Shown: positions 25,599 through 34,366 of the stretch, piece after piece
How the letters are laid out: each line of letters starts with the position of its first letter
How positions within the stretch are numbered: position 1 is the stretch's first letter
Source: Marinobacter nitratireducens
Lineage (GTDB): Bacteria; Pseudomonadota; Gammaproteobacteria; Pseudomonadales; Oleiphilaceae
Reading direction: 5' to 3'
Assembly (NCBI RefSeq): GCF_000708045.1
Contig: NZ_ANIE01000003.1
Span: 434,001-498,000 of the forward strand
DNA length: 64,000 nucleotides
Notes under the pieces: model-generated
The model's input: the letters and a program-made list of their open reading frames with translations, nothing else
What the model was told of the DNA's origin: nothing
The model's database searches: none
Program-made: the position numbers and the translations under genes

Positions 25599-26393
25599 TC
25601 AGAAATTGTCCTTGCCATGGCGTATGGCGGCAAAGATTGCATCGGCTGAATCGGATGCCAATCCCTGGTCGGCGCAGTAGTGTTCAGCTGCCGAAATCAC
25701 CGCCGGATCGTCCCAGCGCAGGAAGGGGTTCAGCTTCTTCTCTACGTCCAGGGTCGAGGGTACGGTAAATTCGCCGGCCTGGCGCTTACTCTCGCACTCG
25801 CTTTCGAACGCTTTCAGGGCCTGATCGTCTGGCAGCCAGTGGCGGGCAAAACGCAGATTGGCGAGGGTGTATTCGTGGGCACAATAGACGGCGGTTTGTC
25901 CCGGCAGGGACCGAAGGCTCTCCAGCGAAGCTCTCATCTGTGCTGGTGTGCCTTCGAACAGCCGGCCGCAACCACAGACAAACAGCGTATCGCCGCAGAA
26001 CAGCACCGGCCTGCCGGAAACTTCCTGCTCTGAGAAGTAGGCGATGTGGTCCAGCGTGTGGCCGGGCACTGCGAAGACTGTGAACTGAAGGTTGTGCCAC
26101 TGGACCTTGGCGCCGGCCTCAACCTGTTCCGTTGCATTCTGGAAAGGGGAGGCCTTGGGAGCAACAATGCGGCATTCCGGCCACCTGTCTTTCAGGCTCT
26201 TTACGCCTCCCACGTGGTCGGGGTGATGGTGGGTGATCAGAATCGTGTCGAGCCGGAGGTGGTTGTTGTTCAGGAATTCCTCAACGGGTGCCGCCTGGCC
26301 CGGGTCGACAACGAGTGCGGTTTTCGTCGTGTTATCTGAAATGCACCAGATGTAATTGTCAGAAAATGCGGGGATGGCGGTAATGGTCAGCAT
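25599..26393 (-). CDS. gloB: Hydroxyacylglutathione hydrolase (glyoxalase II)
   Basis: 264 residues, metallo-beta-lactamase fold. It hydrolyses S-D-lactoylglutathione to D-lactate and glutathione, completing methylglyoxal detoxification. The binuclear metal motif [10 protein letters not shown] is near residues 53-62, with VPGHTLDH and [17 protein letters not shown] further on. The start at 26393 gives [16 protein letters not shown], the conserved GloB N-terminus; in-frame starts upstream would add an unrelated 82-residue leader. It is divergent from the methyltransferase-like gene. Confidence 0.95.
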   Translation of the reverse strand: MLTITAIPAFSDNYIWCISDNTTKTALVVDPGQAAPVEEFLNNNHLRLDTILITHHHPDHVGGVKSLKDRWPECRIVAPKASPFQNATEQVEAGAKVQWHNLQFTVFAVPGHTLDHIAYFSEQEVSGRPVLFCGDTLFVCGCGRLFEGTPAQMRASLESLRSLPGQTAVYCAHEYTLANLRFARHWLPDDQALKAFESECESKRQAGEFTVPSTLDVEKKLNPFLRWDDPAVISAAEHYCADQGLASDSADAIFAAIRHGKDNF

Positions 26394-26465
26394 AAGGGCC
26401 CCTGTAGGCGTTCTGAAAGTGTGGCTGATATGATAGAACATCGGGCAGCGACTTAGGAATTGCTC

Positions 26466-27263
26466 ATGTTTAGGCTGAAGCACGCCGAGCCAATCGATTA
26501 TCCGGCACGCCATGAGAGCTTTGAACGTTGGTTTCAGACTCCGCTTGGGCGGGCATTGCTGGCGGACCAGCGTCGTATGCTGGATCGGGAGCTTGCGTCG
26601 CTGACCGGTGCACGGCAGTTGCAGGTAGGCATCAGTCACCGCTTACCATTGGCGACCAGTACAGATTTTGTTCAGCGCATCATTACAACTCCCCGATGGT
26701 ACCCTCATATCCCCGATGGCGTCGCTGTCTGCGATGCCGATGAACTGCCATTCCCGGGGGAATCCATGGATCTGGTGGTGCTGCACCATACCGCCGATTT
26801 CACTCGATACCCTCACGAGGTACTTCGCGAAGGGGCTCGGGTGCTGCGGGGCGAAGGGACAATCGTGTTGATGGGGTTGAATCCGGTCAGTCTCTGGGGT
26901 GCACGGCGGCTGCTCTCCAGACACCGAGAGGGGCCATGGGGGGGGCGGTTTCTTCTCCGGGGGCGTATGGAGGACTGGCTTCACCTGCTCGGCTTCAATG
27001 TCGAATCCTCTGTTACACGCTTTTTCCGGCTACCCCTTCAACGGAGTGGTCGAAAAGCAAGAGGCCGGATCGAATCCAGACTGTCGCAAAACAGGCTCCT
27101 GCCAGTCGGCGCATATTACTGTATCCTTGCGCGAAAACGGGTAGCCGCGGGCATACCAAAACGACCGGTCTGGCGACAGGCTAAGGTCATCGCGTTGCCC
27201 GGTGGTGGAGCGGTCGGTGCATCCAGAGGATGTGCCAGGACCAAACCCGGCAACGGAACATAA
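26466..27263 (+). CDS. Class I SAM-dependent methyltransferase-like protein
   Basis: 265 residues. The methyltransferase-11 pattern is recognisable at [20 protein letters not shown] (about residues 93-112) and [22 protein letters not shown]. The glycine-rich motif I that normally binds SAM (E/DxGxGxG) is not visible where expected; the corresponding segment reads [11 protein letters not shown]. An AGGA site lies seven bases before the ATG at 26466; a TTG six bases earlier is too close. A similar gene sits between gloB and rnhA in Pseudomonas (from memory). Substrate unknown. Confidence 0.75.
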   Translation: MFRLKHAEPIDYPARHESFERWFQTPLGRALLADQRRMLDRELASLTGARQLQVGISHRLPLATSTDFVQRIITTPRWYPHIPDGVAVCDADELPFPGESMDLVVLHHTADFTRYPHEVLREGARVLRGEGTIVLMGLNPVSLWGARRLLSRHREGPWGGRFLLRGRMEDWLHLLGFNVESSVTRFFRLPLQRSGRKARGRIESRLSQNRLLPVGAYYCILARKRVAAGIPKRPVWRQAKVIALPGGGAVGASRGCARTKPGNGT

Positions 27264-27288
27264 CGATTGATCGTCAACAGGAGTAGTG

Positions 27289-27732
27289 ATGTCCGGCAAG
27301 GTTGTTCTTTATACCGACGGGGCCTGTAAAGGGAATCCCGGCCCCGGCGGATGGGGCGTGGTACTTCGTTATGGAGATGCAAAGAAGACGCTCCATGGCG
27401 GCGAAGCCGATACCACCAATAACCGGATGGAACTGATGGCAGCGATTAAAGGGCTTGCCGCGTTGAAACGGGCCTGTCAGGTCGAGCTTTACACGGATTC
27501 CCAGTACGTTCGTAAAGGCATTACCGAGTGGCTGGCCGGCTGGAAGAAAAATGGCTGGAAAACCGCCGCGAAAAAGCCCGTCAAGAATGATGACCTGTGG
27601 AAGGCGCTTGATGCCGAAGTGGCGCGACATCAGGTTAACTGGCATTGGGTGAAAGGCCATGCCGGTATCCCGGACAACGAACTGGCAGACGAGCTGGCCA
27701 ATCGGGGCGTCTCAGAACTCGCTAATATATGA
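27289..27732 (+). CDS. rnhA: Ribonuclease HI
   Basis: 147 residues. RNase HI removes the RNA strand of RNA-DNA hybrids. The catalytic acidic set is visible: D in [17 protein letters not shown] in NNRMELMAA and D in LYTDSQYV, with the late VKGHAG loop. The ATG at 27289 has an AGGAG site five bases upstream; a GTG three bases earlier is less likely. It lies 27 bases before dnaQ, the conserved partner. Confidence 0.97.
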   Translation: MSGKVVLYTDGACKGNPGPGGWGVVLRYGDAKKTLHGGEADTTNNRMELMAAIKGLAALKRACQVELYTDSQYVRKGITEWLAGWKKNGWKTAAKKPVKNDDLWKALDAEVARHQVNWHWVKGHAGIPDNELADELANRGVSELANI

Positions 27733-27759
27733 ACTATCCGAACACAGAAGAACTGAGCT

Positions 27760-28470
27760 ATGAGACAGATTGTACTGGATACTGAAACAACGGGTATTGA
27801 TCCGAACGAAGGGCACCGGATCATCGAAATCGGGTGTGTTGAGGTCATAGAGCGCCAGCTGACCGGCCGTCATTACCACGTGTACGTCAACCCCGAACGA
27901 GAGGTTGAGGCGGAAGCCATCACGGTCCACGGGATCACCAACGAATTCCTCGCCGACAAGCCAAAGTTTGCGGACGTTGCCGATGAGTTCTTCGAATTCA
28001 TCAAGGGTGCGGAGCTGGTTATTCATAACGCGGCGTTTGACGTTGGCTTTATGGATTCCGAATTTGCGCGCCTGAAGCCGGTTCGCAAAACCGCCGATCA
28101 TTGCGGCATCGTCGATTCGCTCGCGATTGCCAGGGCGAAGCATCCGGGTCAGAAAAACAACCTTGATGCACTGTGCAAGCGTTATGGTGTTGATAACAGC
28201 AGCCGTGAACTCCACGGCGCATTGCTGGATGCGGAGATTCTTGCGGATGTCTATCTGCTCCTTACGGGTGGCCAGACAGCCCTGTCTCTGGATGCAGGCT
28301 CGGAGGACGGCGGGGCTGCCGGCGGTATCCGCAGATTGTCCGGCGAACGGCCAGAGCTGCCCGTGATCCGGGCGTCTGACGACGAGTCGAGCGCCCATGA
28401 TGAATTTATGGCCATGCTCGAGAAGCAGGCGGGTGAAACCGTCTGGGGGCGCTTGAAGTCCTCGGAATGA
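27760..28470 (+). CDS. dnaQ: DNA polymerase III epsilon subunit (proofreading exonuclease)
   Basis: 236 residues. DEDDh 3'-5' exonuclease motifs are in order: Exo I DTETTGIDP (residues 6-14), Exo II HNAAFDVGFM (about 88-97) and Exo III ELHGALLDAEILADVY (about 150-165). The C-terminal tail after a flexible Gly/Ala/Ser stretch would bind the polymerase alpha subunit. It is downstream of rnhA on the same strand. Confidence 0.97.
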   Translation: MRQIVLDTETTGIDPNEGHRIIEIGCVEVIERQLTGRHYHVYVNPEREVEAEAITVHGITNEFLADKPKFADVADEFFEFIKGAELVIHNAAFDVGFMDSEFARLKPVRKTADHCGIVDSLAIARAKHPGQKNNLDALCKRYGVDNSSRELHGALLDAEILADVYLLLTGGQTALSLDAGSEDGGAAGGIRRLSGERPELPVIRASDDESSAHDEFMAMLEKQAGETVWGRLKSSE

Positions 28471-28511
28471 GAACTGGGTCGGTCTGTACCAAATGTTACA
28501 TTCCGGCTTTC

Positions 28512-28539
28512 TTGAGGTACTTGAGTTTTGTGTTATAAG
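28512..28539 (+). promoter_or_regulatory. Possible promoter of fimL
   Basis: TTGAGG (28512-28517) and TATAAG (28534-28539) are separated by 16 bases in the 236-base gap before fimL. The match is by eye only and leaves a long untranslated leader. Confidence 0.3.
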
Positions 28540-28706
28540 TAATGATAAGTTCGCCAGTTTTTTACAAGCACGAAAGGTACTTGGGCGAACCATGACCGGA
28601 GGGGATTGAGCCGGTTGATTACAAAAAGGTCCGCTCGATACGGCGCGAGCGGATCGCTGTCATTGTGAGGAAGCGGTAGTCTCCGCAAAGTTAACAGGAA
28701 GCGTTT

Positions 28707-30413
28707 ATGGTTCAATCGTCTCTGGCGACGAAATCGCAGTCGTTTGATCTGGTCAAAGGTGAAATTGAACAGACCATCAAACAGGCAGAATCCAGCCTTG
28801 AACGCTTCCAGGAAAACCGGGAAAGTGGCGAAGATCTCCAGAACTGCGTGGACTTCATCAATCAGCTCCGGGGAATTTTTGTGCTCGTTGAGCTCCGGGG
28901 CGGCACGCTGCTTTGCCAGGAAGCCGTCAGCATGGCTAATGACGTACCTGTTGGCGCCAATGACGACAAAAACATCCTGCTTACCACGCTGAACACGGCA
29001 CTGTTCATTCTTCGCAGGTACGTTGAGTATTACCATCAGCAGCGGGAAGATCATCCGGAACTGTTGTTGCCGGTTATCAATGACCTGCGCGAAGCCCGCA
29101 AAGAGAAACCTTATCCCGATTCCTGTTTTTTCGATGTCGACGTCAAGGAACGCCCGAATTTCTGTTCCAGCGTTCAGCTCCAGCCCTTTGATGGCGATGA
29201 CAGTGAATATGAGATTCTCGCTCGACGCATGCGTCTTACCTTCCAGGTGGCACTGTTGGGCATCCTCAGGGATCGCAATGATGTCGTCAGCAAAAAGTTG
29301 ATTGCTCGGTCGGCTCGCGGTTTGGCCCGCCTTTGCCAGGGCGCTCCGATGGGGCAGATGTGGTGCTTGCTTGCCACGGTAGCCGACACCATGCTCGATC
29401 GGGCGATGGCCATCGGCAAGGCCAGAAAGCGCATGTTCATGCGAATTGAGAAGTATGCCCGGGAAGTTGTCTATGTTGGCAAGGTGGCAACGACAAAGGA
29501 CGCCCCCGATTCCCTGATTCGCGATCTTATCTATATCCTTTACCGGAGCGGCTCTGCCAATCCGGAAGTGAAGGAAATTCTGTCAGCGTACAAACTGGCT
29601 CCGGCCGAATATCCGGACTCCATGCTTGAGGCTCATGCCCGACGTCTCTATGGACCGGGTAGCGATGTCCTGCGTTCGCTCTCTGAAGCTCTCCAGGACG
29701 AGCTGAATCAGCTCAAGGATAAACTGGACATCATTGAGCGGGGCATTGAACCCGATTTGGCGGAACTGTCGTCCATCGCAGATGCGCTTGAGAGACTGGC
29801 CAACACACTGGTCATGCTCGATCTGAACAAACTGGCGTCGGTCTCCCGGGAAGAGGCGGCGAAGCTTCGCAGCTGGGAGGAGGAGTCTCGCTTACCCGGT
29901 GACGAAGAGCTATATCGTCTGGCCGACTCTGTTTTGGGTATTGAGGACGCGATCATGCAGATCGTTACCCGCGGTATCACCTCGGAAACCGATGCCCTGG
30001 CCAGCAGCCACCGCCAACGGGATGAGTCTCTTTATCTGCGCGAAGCACTCATTGTGGTTGCCGACGAGGCCCGTAGTGCACTGACCCTCGCAAAGCGGGC
30101 AATTACTGCGTTTATCGAGTCGGATTACGACAAACTCCACCTCGCCAACCTGCCGGGCACGCTCCATAGCATTTGGGGTGGCCTCCAGATGGTCAACGAT
30201 CCCGATGCTGCAGACGTTCTTCAGCGCGTTGCCGGCTCAATTCAGGACCGACTGCTTGATGAGCGAGATGCGCCATCACGTCAGGTTCTTGAAGCGCTGG
30301 CCGATGCGCTGACCTCTCTGGAATACTACATCGAGAGCATTGGTCAGCGGGAAGACCGCAATGCCGACCTGTTGAAGCTGGCGGTCAATTCGCTGGATGA
30401 TGTAGGTCTGTAA
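28707..30413 (+). CDS. fimL: FimL-like protein (ChpA N-terminal homologue)
   Basis: 568 residues, mostly helical and without a signal or membrane helix. The N-terminal segment (FDLVKGEIEQTIKQAESSLE and following) and the overall length match FimL, which resembles the N-terminus of the chemosensory kinase ChpA but lacks the phosphorylatable histidine of its HPt domains. In P. aeruginosa FimL acts with FimV and PilG to raise cAMP via CyaB and supports type IV pili. No HPt HxxKG motif was found here, consistent with FimL. It lies after dnaQ, close to its Pseudomonas position. Confidence 0.78.
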   Translation: MVQSSLATKSQSFDLVKGEIEQTIKQAESSLERFQENRESGEDLQNCVDFINQLRGIFVLVELRGGTLLCQEAVSMANDVPVGANDDKNILLTTLNTALFILRRYVEYYHQQREDHPELLLPVINDLREARKEKPYPDSCFFDVDVKERPNFCSSVQLQPFDGDDSEYEILARRMRLTFQVALLGILRDRNDVVSKKLIARSARGLARLCQGAPMGQMWCLLATVADTMLDRAMAIGKARKRMFMRIEKYAREVVYVGKVATTKDAPDSLIRDLIYILYRSGSANPEVKEILSAYKLAPAEYPDSMLEAHARRLYGPGSDVLRSLSEALQDELNQLKDKLDIIERGIEPDLAELSSIADALERLANTLVMLDLNKLASVSREEAAKLRSWEEESRLPGDEELYRLADSVLGIEDAIMQIVTRGITSETDALASSHRQRDESLYLREALIVVADEARSALTLAKRAITAFIESDYDKLHLANLPGTLHSIWGGLQMVNDPDAADVLQRVAGSIQDRLLDERDAPSRQVLEALADALTSLEYYIESIGQREDRNADLLKLAVNSLDDVGL

Positions 30414-30415
30414 GC

Positions 30416-31063
30416 ATGTCTCAGGAGCTTGCAACCATCGTGCTCGCAGCCGTTGGCTCGATACTGGTGATTGCAAGCCTGCTTTTCTTCCTTCGCCCAC
30501 GCTGGCTGCTTGGCTGGTTGAAGGGGATGGCGGTTTTCGGCGTCCTTCTGTTTGGCCTCTACACCCTCGCCGTCGCTGTTAACGTCGCCCGATATCAGTC
30601 GCTCAGCGGCATGCAGACTGTTGCCAGTATTGCTACGACAAAGCAGGCCGAGCGATTGTGGCGGGTCACGTTTGAGCCGGTGGAAGGCGCACCGACGATT
30701 GAGACGGTAAACGGCGACCAATGGCAGGTTGATGCCAGGATTATCCGGTTTGCCGGCCCGCTCCGGTGGCTGGGTATTGCACCGGGGTACAGGCTTGAAC
30801 GACTTTCAGGCCGTTACACCTCTCTGGAGCTTGAGCGAACTGCGCCAAGGTCGGTGATCCAGCTGTCGGACACCGGCTGGCTCGATCTTTGGGATCTTGA
30901 TCAGGAGTTTGATCTGCCGTTTGTTGAGGGTGTCTATGGCAATGCCACATTCATGCCGATGCGGGACGGGGCGGTGTTTGAAGTTCGTTTGTCATCATCG
31001 GGACTGGTTGCCGTGCCGATGAATGAAGCGGCGAGACAGGCTGTTCAGTTCTGGAATGGGTAG
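30416..31063 (+). CDS. Small inner-membrane protein of unknown function
   Basis: 215 residues. Two hydrophobic helices (about residues 7-25 and 33-55) precede a soluble domain with WRVTFEPVEGAPTIETV and ARIIRFAGPLRWLGIAPGYRLERLSGRY. It resembles proteins sometimes labelled cation/multidrug efflux pump, but with only two helices a pump role is unsupported. It starts two bases after fimL, so it is probably co-translated and may act with it. A strong terminator follows. Confidence 0.75.
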   Translation: MSQELATIVLAAVGSILVIASLLFFLRPRWLLGWLKGMAVFGVLLFGLYTLAVAVNVARYQSLSGMQTVASIATTKQAERLWRVTFEPVEGAPTIETVNGDQWQVDARIIRFAGPLRWLGIAPGYRLERLSGRYTSLELERTAPRSVIQLSDTGWLDLWDLDQEFDLPFVEGVYGNATFMPMRDGAVFEVRLSSSGLVAVPMNEAARQAVQFWNG

Positions 31064-31080
31064 TTGGCTTCAGGCAAAAA

Positions 31081-31105
31081 AAAACCTGCGCGTTGCGCAG
31101 GTTTT
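31081..31105. terminator. Bidirectional hairpin terminator
   Basis: Perfect 11-base stem (31081-31091 with 31095-31105, AAAACCTGCGC / GCGCAGGTTTT) around a GTT loop, between the convergent fimL-operon membrane gene and the SCP2 gene. A runs on the left and T runs on the right serve both directions. Confidence 0.9.
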
Positions 31106-31129
31106 CTCATCACTGCTGAAAAAGGGCGA

Positions 31130-31444
31130 TTAGCCCATTTTGAACAGTTCACCCAGCTTGGTTGCAAGCATCATGTCGCCTTCAGCGCGCAGCTGGCCAG
31201 CCATAAATGCCTGCATGCCGTCAGTCTCGCCAGATACGATACCGTTCAGGGTTTCGGAGTTCATAATGAGGGTAACGGACGGATCGTCATTAGCACCTTC
31301 GTGCAGCTTGCAGGCGCCATCGTTGATAACCAGGTGGTAGGTCTTGTCGTCTTCAATGTCGAACTGGAACACCAGGTCCAAGCCTTGTGCCGCGTCTGCG
31401 TTGAAATTCTGTTCGAGCTGTTCAAATACCTGTGCTACAGACAT
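31130..31444 (-). CDS. SCP2 sterol-binding-domain protein
   Basis: 104 residues made up entirely of one SCP2 fold. Recognisable stretches are VFQFDIEDDKTYHLVINDG, DDPSVTLIMNSETLNGIVSGE and MQAFMAGQLRAEGDMMLATKLGELF. Such single-domain proteins bind acyl chains or sterol-like lipids in the cytoplasm; in hydrocarbon-using marine bacteria they often sit near fatty-acid genes, although here no clear partner is adjacent. It is transcribed alone, divergent from sohB. Confidence 0.88.
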   Translation of the reverse strand: MSVAQVFEQLEQNFNADAAQGLDLVFQFDIEDDKTYHLVINDGACKLHEGANDDPSVTLIMNSETLNGIVSGETDGMQAFMAGQLRAEGDMMLATKLGELFKMG

Positions 31445-31673
31445 TGTTTTACCCTTTTGGTGGTTGTCGTGTCATGTGATGACGGCTTTGCTATCCGAGG
31501 CTGCCGGAGCCTGTACGGGAGCCTGGTGGTGCCGACCTCGCAATCCGACTTTATGGTTAGCGATGAATCCTGTCAAGCTCGATCGAACGCTTGTTTTAAT
31601 TTTTTGATCTTCTTATCACTGAAGATCCGGTAAGTTACACTTCCGTCTTTCCATAACGACCTGGAGAAGCATT

Positions 31674-32738
31674 TTGGAGTTTCTTAGTGAATACGGATTG
31701 TTTCTGGCCAAGGTTGTCACATTTGTCGTGGCAGTCGTGGTTCTGATCTCGGTAATTGTCTCGGCAGCCCAGAAAGATCGTGATGATCATGAAGGCGACG
31801 GCGAACTGAAGATCCGCAAGCTCAACGAAAAGTACCAGAAACTGCGGGAAGCAATTCAGGCCAGACTAATGACCGACACTGAGCGCAAAGCGTTTGAGAA
31901 GAGTCGGAAGAAAGAACAGAAGGCTGAGAAAAAGGCCTCTAAGGCCAAGGCGAAAGAGGCCGACAAGTCCGAAGAGGGCAAATCCCGGATATTTGTTCTC
32001 GACTTTGACGGTGATATCAAAGCGAGCGATACCGACCCACTGCGACGCAGCATTACTGCCGTGCTGAGTGTTGCAGATCCAGAGCATGACGAAGTGGTGA
32101 TTCGCCTGGAGAGCGGCGGAGGACTTGTTCATGCCTATGGACTTGCGGCGGCGCAACTGGACCGGATACGAAGCAAGGGCATTCCGCTGACAGCCTGCGT
32201 TGATAAGGTGGCTGCAAGCGGTGGTTACATGATGGCCTGTGTGGCCGATCGTATTGTGGCCTCTCCCTTTGCGATTCTCGGATCTATCGGGGTGGTTGCG
32301 CAGCTCCCGAACTTCCACCGATTCCTCAAGAAAAACGACGTTGATTTTGAGGTGCTGACCGCGGGTGAGCACAAGCGCACAATGACGGTGTTCGGGGAGA
32401 ATACCGACAAGGGGCGCCAGAAATTCCTGGAAGATCTTGAAGATACCCATGTTCTATTCAAGGAATACGTGAGTGAACGGCGCCCTGATGTCGACATAGC
32501 CAAGGTGGCCAATGGGGACATCTGGTTTGGCCAGCGCGCACTTGAGGTGAAGCTGATTGACGAGATCAAGACCTCAGACGAATATCTGATTGAGGCGTGT
32601 GAGCGGGCAGAGGTAGTGTCGGTAGCCTATCAGCGTAAACGCACGTTGCCCGAGAAACTTGGCCTCGCAACCAGTGCCGCGCTTGAACACACCGTCTGGC
32701 GGGTGCTGAGCGCCTTCCGGAATCAGAAAATTCAGTAA
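31674..32738 (+). CDS. sohB: Signal-peptide-peptidase-like protease SohB
   Basis: 354 residues, S49 serine protease family. An N-terminal membrane helix (about 8-30) and a Lys/Glu/Ala-rich charged stretch (about 45-105) lead into the protease domain. The serine is in KVAASGGYMMACVADRI (about residues 180-195), with the family segment ILGSIGVVAQLPNFH. The start is a TTG: the protein then opens MEFLSEYGLFLAKVV, matching the conserved SohB N-terminus, and a GGAG site lies eight bases upstream. The next ATG would delete the anchor. Confidence 0.93.
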   Translation: MEFLSEYGLFLAKVVTFVVAVVVLISVIVSAAQKDRDDHEGDGELKIRKLNEKYQKLREAIQARLMTDTERKAFEKSRKKEQKAEKKASKAKAKEADKSEEGKSRIFVLDFDGDIKASDTDPLRRSITAVLSVADPEHDEVVIRLESGGGLVHAYGLAAAQLDRIRSKGIPLTACVDKVAASGGYMMACVADRIVASPFAILGSIGVVAQLPNFHRFLKKNDVDFEVLTAGEHKRTMTVFGENTDKGRQKFLEDLEDTHVLFKEYVSERRPDVDIAKVANGDIWFGQRALEVKLIDEIKTSDEYLIEACERAEVVSVAYQRKRTLPEKLGLATSAALEHTVWRVLSAFRNQKIQ

Positions 32739-32758
32739 GATCAGGAGGCGGTAGAATT

Positions 32759-33757
32759 ATGACAACGAATACCGAATTCCAGGCCTGGCGCGTTGAAGAA
32801 CGTGATGGCGAGTACGTTGGCGGTACCCAGACACTGAATACCGCAGACCTTCCCGAAGGCGAGGTGTTGATTCGCGTATCCCATTCGTCGCTGAACTATA
32901 AGGACGCACTCTCGGCGTCGGGCAACAAGGGTGTAACCCGGAAGTTTCCTCATACACCGGGCATCGATGCCGCCGGTGAGGTCGTGGAATCGTCCACCGG
33001 AACACCGGCCGTAGGGCAGCCGGTCATTGTTACCGGCTACGATCTTGGTATGAATACCGACGGCGGCTTCGGCGAGTATATCCGCGTGCCGTCGGCCTGG
33101 TGTGTGCCCATGCCAACTGGCTGGAATGCACGAACTGCCATGATCTACGGCACGGCGGGGCTCACCGCCGGTCTTTGCGTGCAGAAACTGTTAACCATGG
33201 GCGCCAAGCCTGATCAGGGCAAAGTGGCGGTCACCGGCGCTTCTGGCGCGGTGGGATCGGTCGCCGTTGAGCTTCTGAGCAAGCTCGGCTTTGACGTTGT
33301 GGCTATCAGTGGTAAGGCCTCCCACGCCGATGAGCTGAAAGCACTTGGCGCGTCAGAAGTCGTGGGTCGTGACGTTCTCGCAGCAGACAAGAAACCGCTT
33401 TTGAAGCCTGGTTTTGCCAACGCGGTCGATACGGTTGGAGGTGATCCGCTGGCTGAACTCCTTAAGCAGATACAGCCCAGTGGTTCGGTGTCCTGCTGCG
33501 GCCTTGTAGCCGGTCCGGGCCTTCAAACCACCGTACTTCCTTTCATTCTTCGCGGTGTTAATTTGCTGGGCGTGGATTCCGTCGAGATTCCACTGGAGGC
33601 AAAAGAGGGCGTTTGGAAGAAGTTTGCGTCTGACTGGGTGTGCAGCAAGACCGAAGCGGCTGCGAAGGACATCGGCAGGGACGATCTGGACAGCGCGCTG
33701 AAAGCGTTCTTGAAAGGTGAGTCATCCGGAAAGATCGTTCTGGATCATTCCAGATAA
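32759..33757 (+). CDS. acuI: Acrylyl-CoA reductase AcuI/YhdH-type
   Basis: 332 residues, zinc-independent medium-chain reductase. Characteristic stretches are SSLNYKDALSASGNKGVTRKFPHTPGIDAAGEV, VTGASGAVGSVAVELL (NADPH site, about 160-175) and VDSVEIPLEAKEGVW. AcuI reduces acrylyl-CoA to propionyl-CoA, which protects cells during DMSP or 3-hydroxypropionate metabolism; YhdH members may act on other acrylates. An AGGAGG site precedes the ATG. It may be in an operon with sohB (20-base gap) and ends at a strong terminator. Confidence 0.88.
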   Translation: MTTNTEFQAWRVEERDGEYVGGTQTLNTADLPEGEVLIRVSHSSLNYKDALSASGNKGVTRKFPHTPGIDAAGEVVESSTGTPAVGQPVIVTGYDLGMNTDGGFGEYIRVPSAWCVPMPTGWNARTAMIYGTAGLTAGLCVQKLLTMGAKPDQGKVAVTGASGAVGSVAVELLSKLGFDVVAISGKASHADELKALGASEVVGRDVLAADKKPLLKPGFANAVDTVGGDPLAELLKQIQPSGSVSCCGLVAGPGLQTTVLPFILRGVNLLGVDSVEIPLEAKEGVWKKFASDWVCSKTEAAAKDIGRDDLDSALKAFLKGESSGKIVLDHSR

Positions 33758-33820
33758 TGGAGCTGAAAATCGTTGATTTGCTGACAAAGTGCAGAAGCCA
33801 GCACGCAGCGTTTAGATACA

Positions 33821-33847
33821 GAAAAGGGCCTTTCAAAGGCCCTTTTC
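33821..33847. terminator. Bidirectional hairpin terminator
   Basis: Stem GAAAAGGGCC (33821-33830) and GGCCCTTTTC (33838-33847) with a seven-base loop, between the convergent acuI-like gene and the DUF934 gene. Confidence 0.9.
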
Positions 33848-33859
33848 TCGTACTCAGAG

Positions 33860-34366
33860 TCAGGAAGCCCGACGGCGGAACAAAGGCTCATCCGTATCAG
33901 TCGCAGCCTGGTACCCCTGACTGAAGAAGTTCAGACACTTCGCCGCCTTGTTGATGTCCTTGTCGGCACGAAGCACGTAGGTGTCGAAGCCGCAGCGCTT
34001 CATGAACTGAAGTTGATCCAGCAGCACATCACCGATAGCTCGAAGCTCATTGCGGTAACCAAACCGTTCCCGCAGCAGACGCGCAATGCTGTACCCACGG
34101 CCATCACTGAATTTCGGGAAGTTAACCGCAATCACCGGTAGCTCGTTGACCTTGTCTGCCAGTGCTTCCGGTTCCTCGTGGCTGTCAAACCAGACGCCGA
34201 TATCATCACGTCCCGCATAGTGCTCATGCCCTGCAAGCCAGAGATCGGCAGGAATGAGTGCGGCCTGATCGTCAGGAACAGCCAGAGACTCGCCTTCGGC
34301 AGGTCGTGATACCACGACCCAGTTATCGTTGCGGATGCTTCCATCCAGAGTAATCAAATCAGGCAT
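33860..34366 (-). CDS. DUF934 protein linked to sulfite reductase
   Basis: 168 residues, recognised as DUF934 by PVIAVNFPKFSDGRGYSIARLLRERFGYRNELRAIGDVL and the end segment FDTYVLRADKDINKAAKC. This family is found almost always beside cysI-type reductases and is assumed to assist sulfate assimilation; its chemistry is not known to me. Its start overlaps the cysI stop by eight bases (34359-34366), so translation is coupled. Confidence 0.9.
   Translation of the reverse strand: MPDLITLDGSIRNDNWVVVSRPAEGESLAVPDDQAALIPADLWLAGHEHYAGRDDIGVWFDSHEEPEALADKVNELPVIAVNFPKFSDGRGYSIARLLRERFGYRNELRAIGDVLLDQLQFMKRCGFDTYVLRADKDINKAAKCLNFFSQGYQAATDTDEPLFRRRAS

Noticed and set aside
27712..28593. 293-codon open frame antisense to dnaQ
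   Set aside because: dnaQ has complete exonuclease motifs; the antisense frame has none.
30416..31063. Multidrug efflux pump for the membrane protein after fimL
   Set aside because: Only two membrane helices and no transporter motif; the label sometimes given to relatives is not supported by the sequence.
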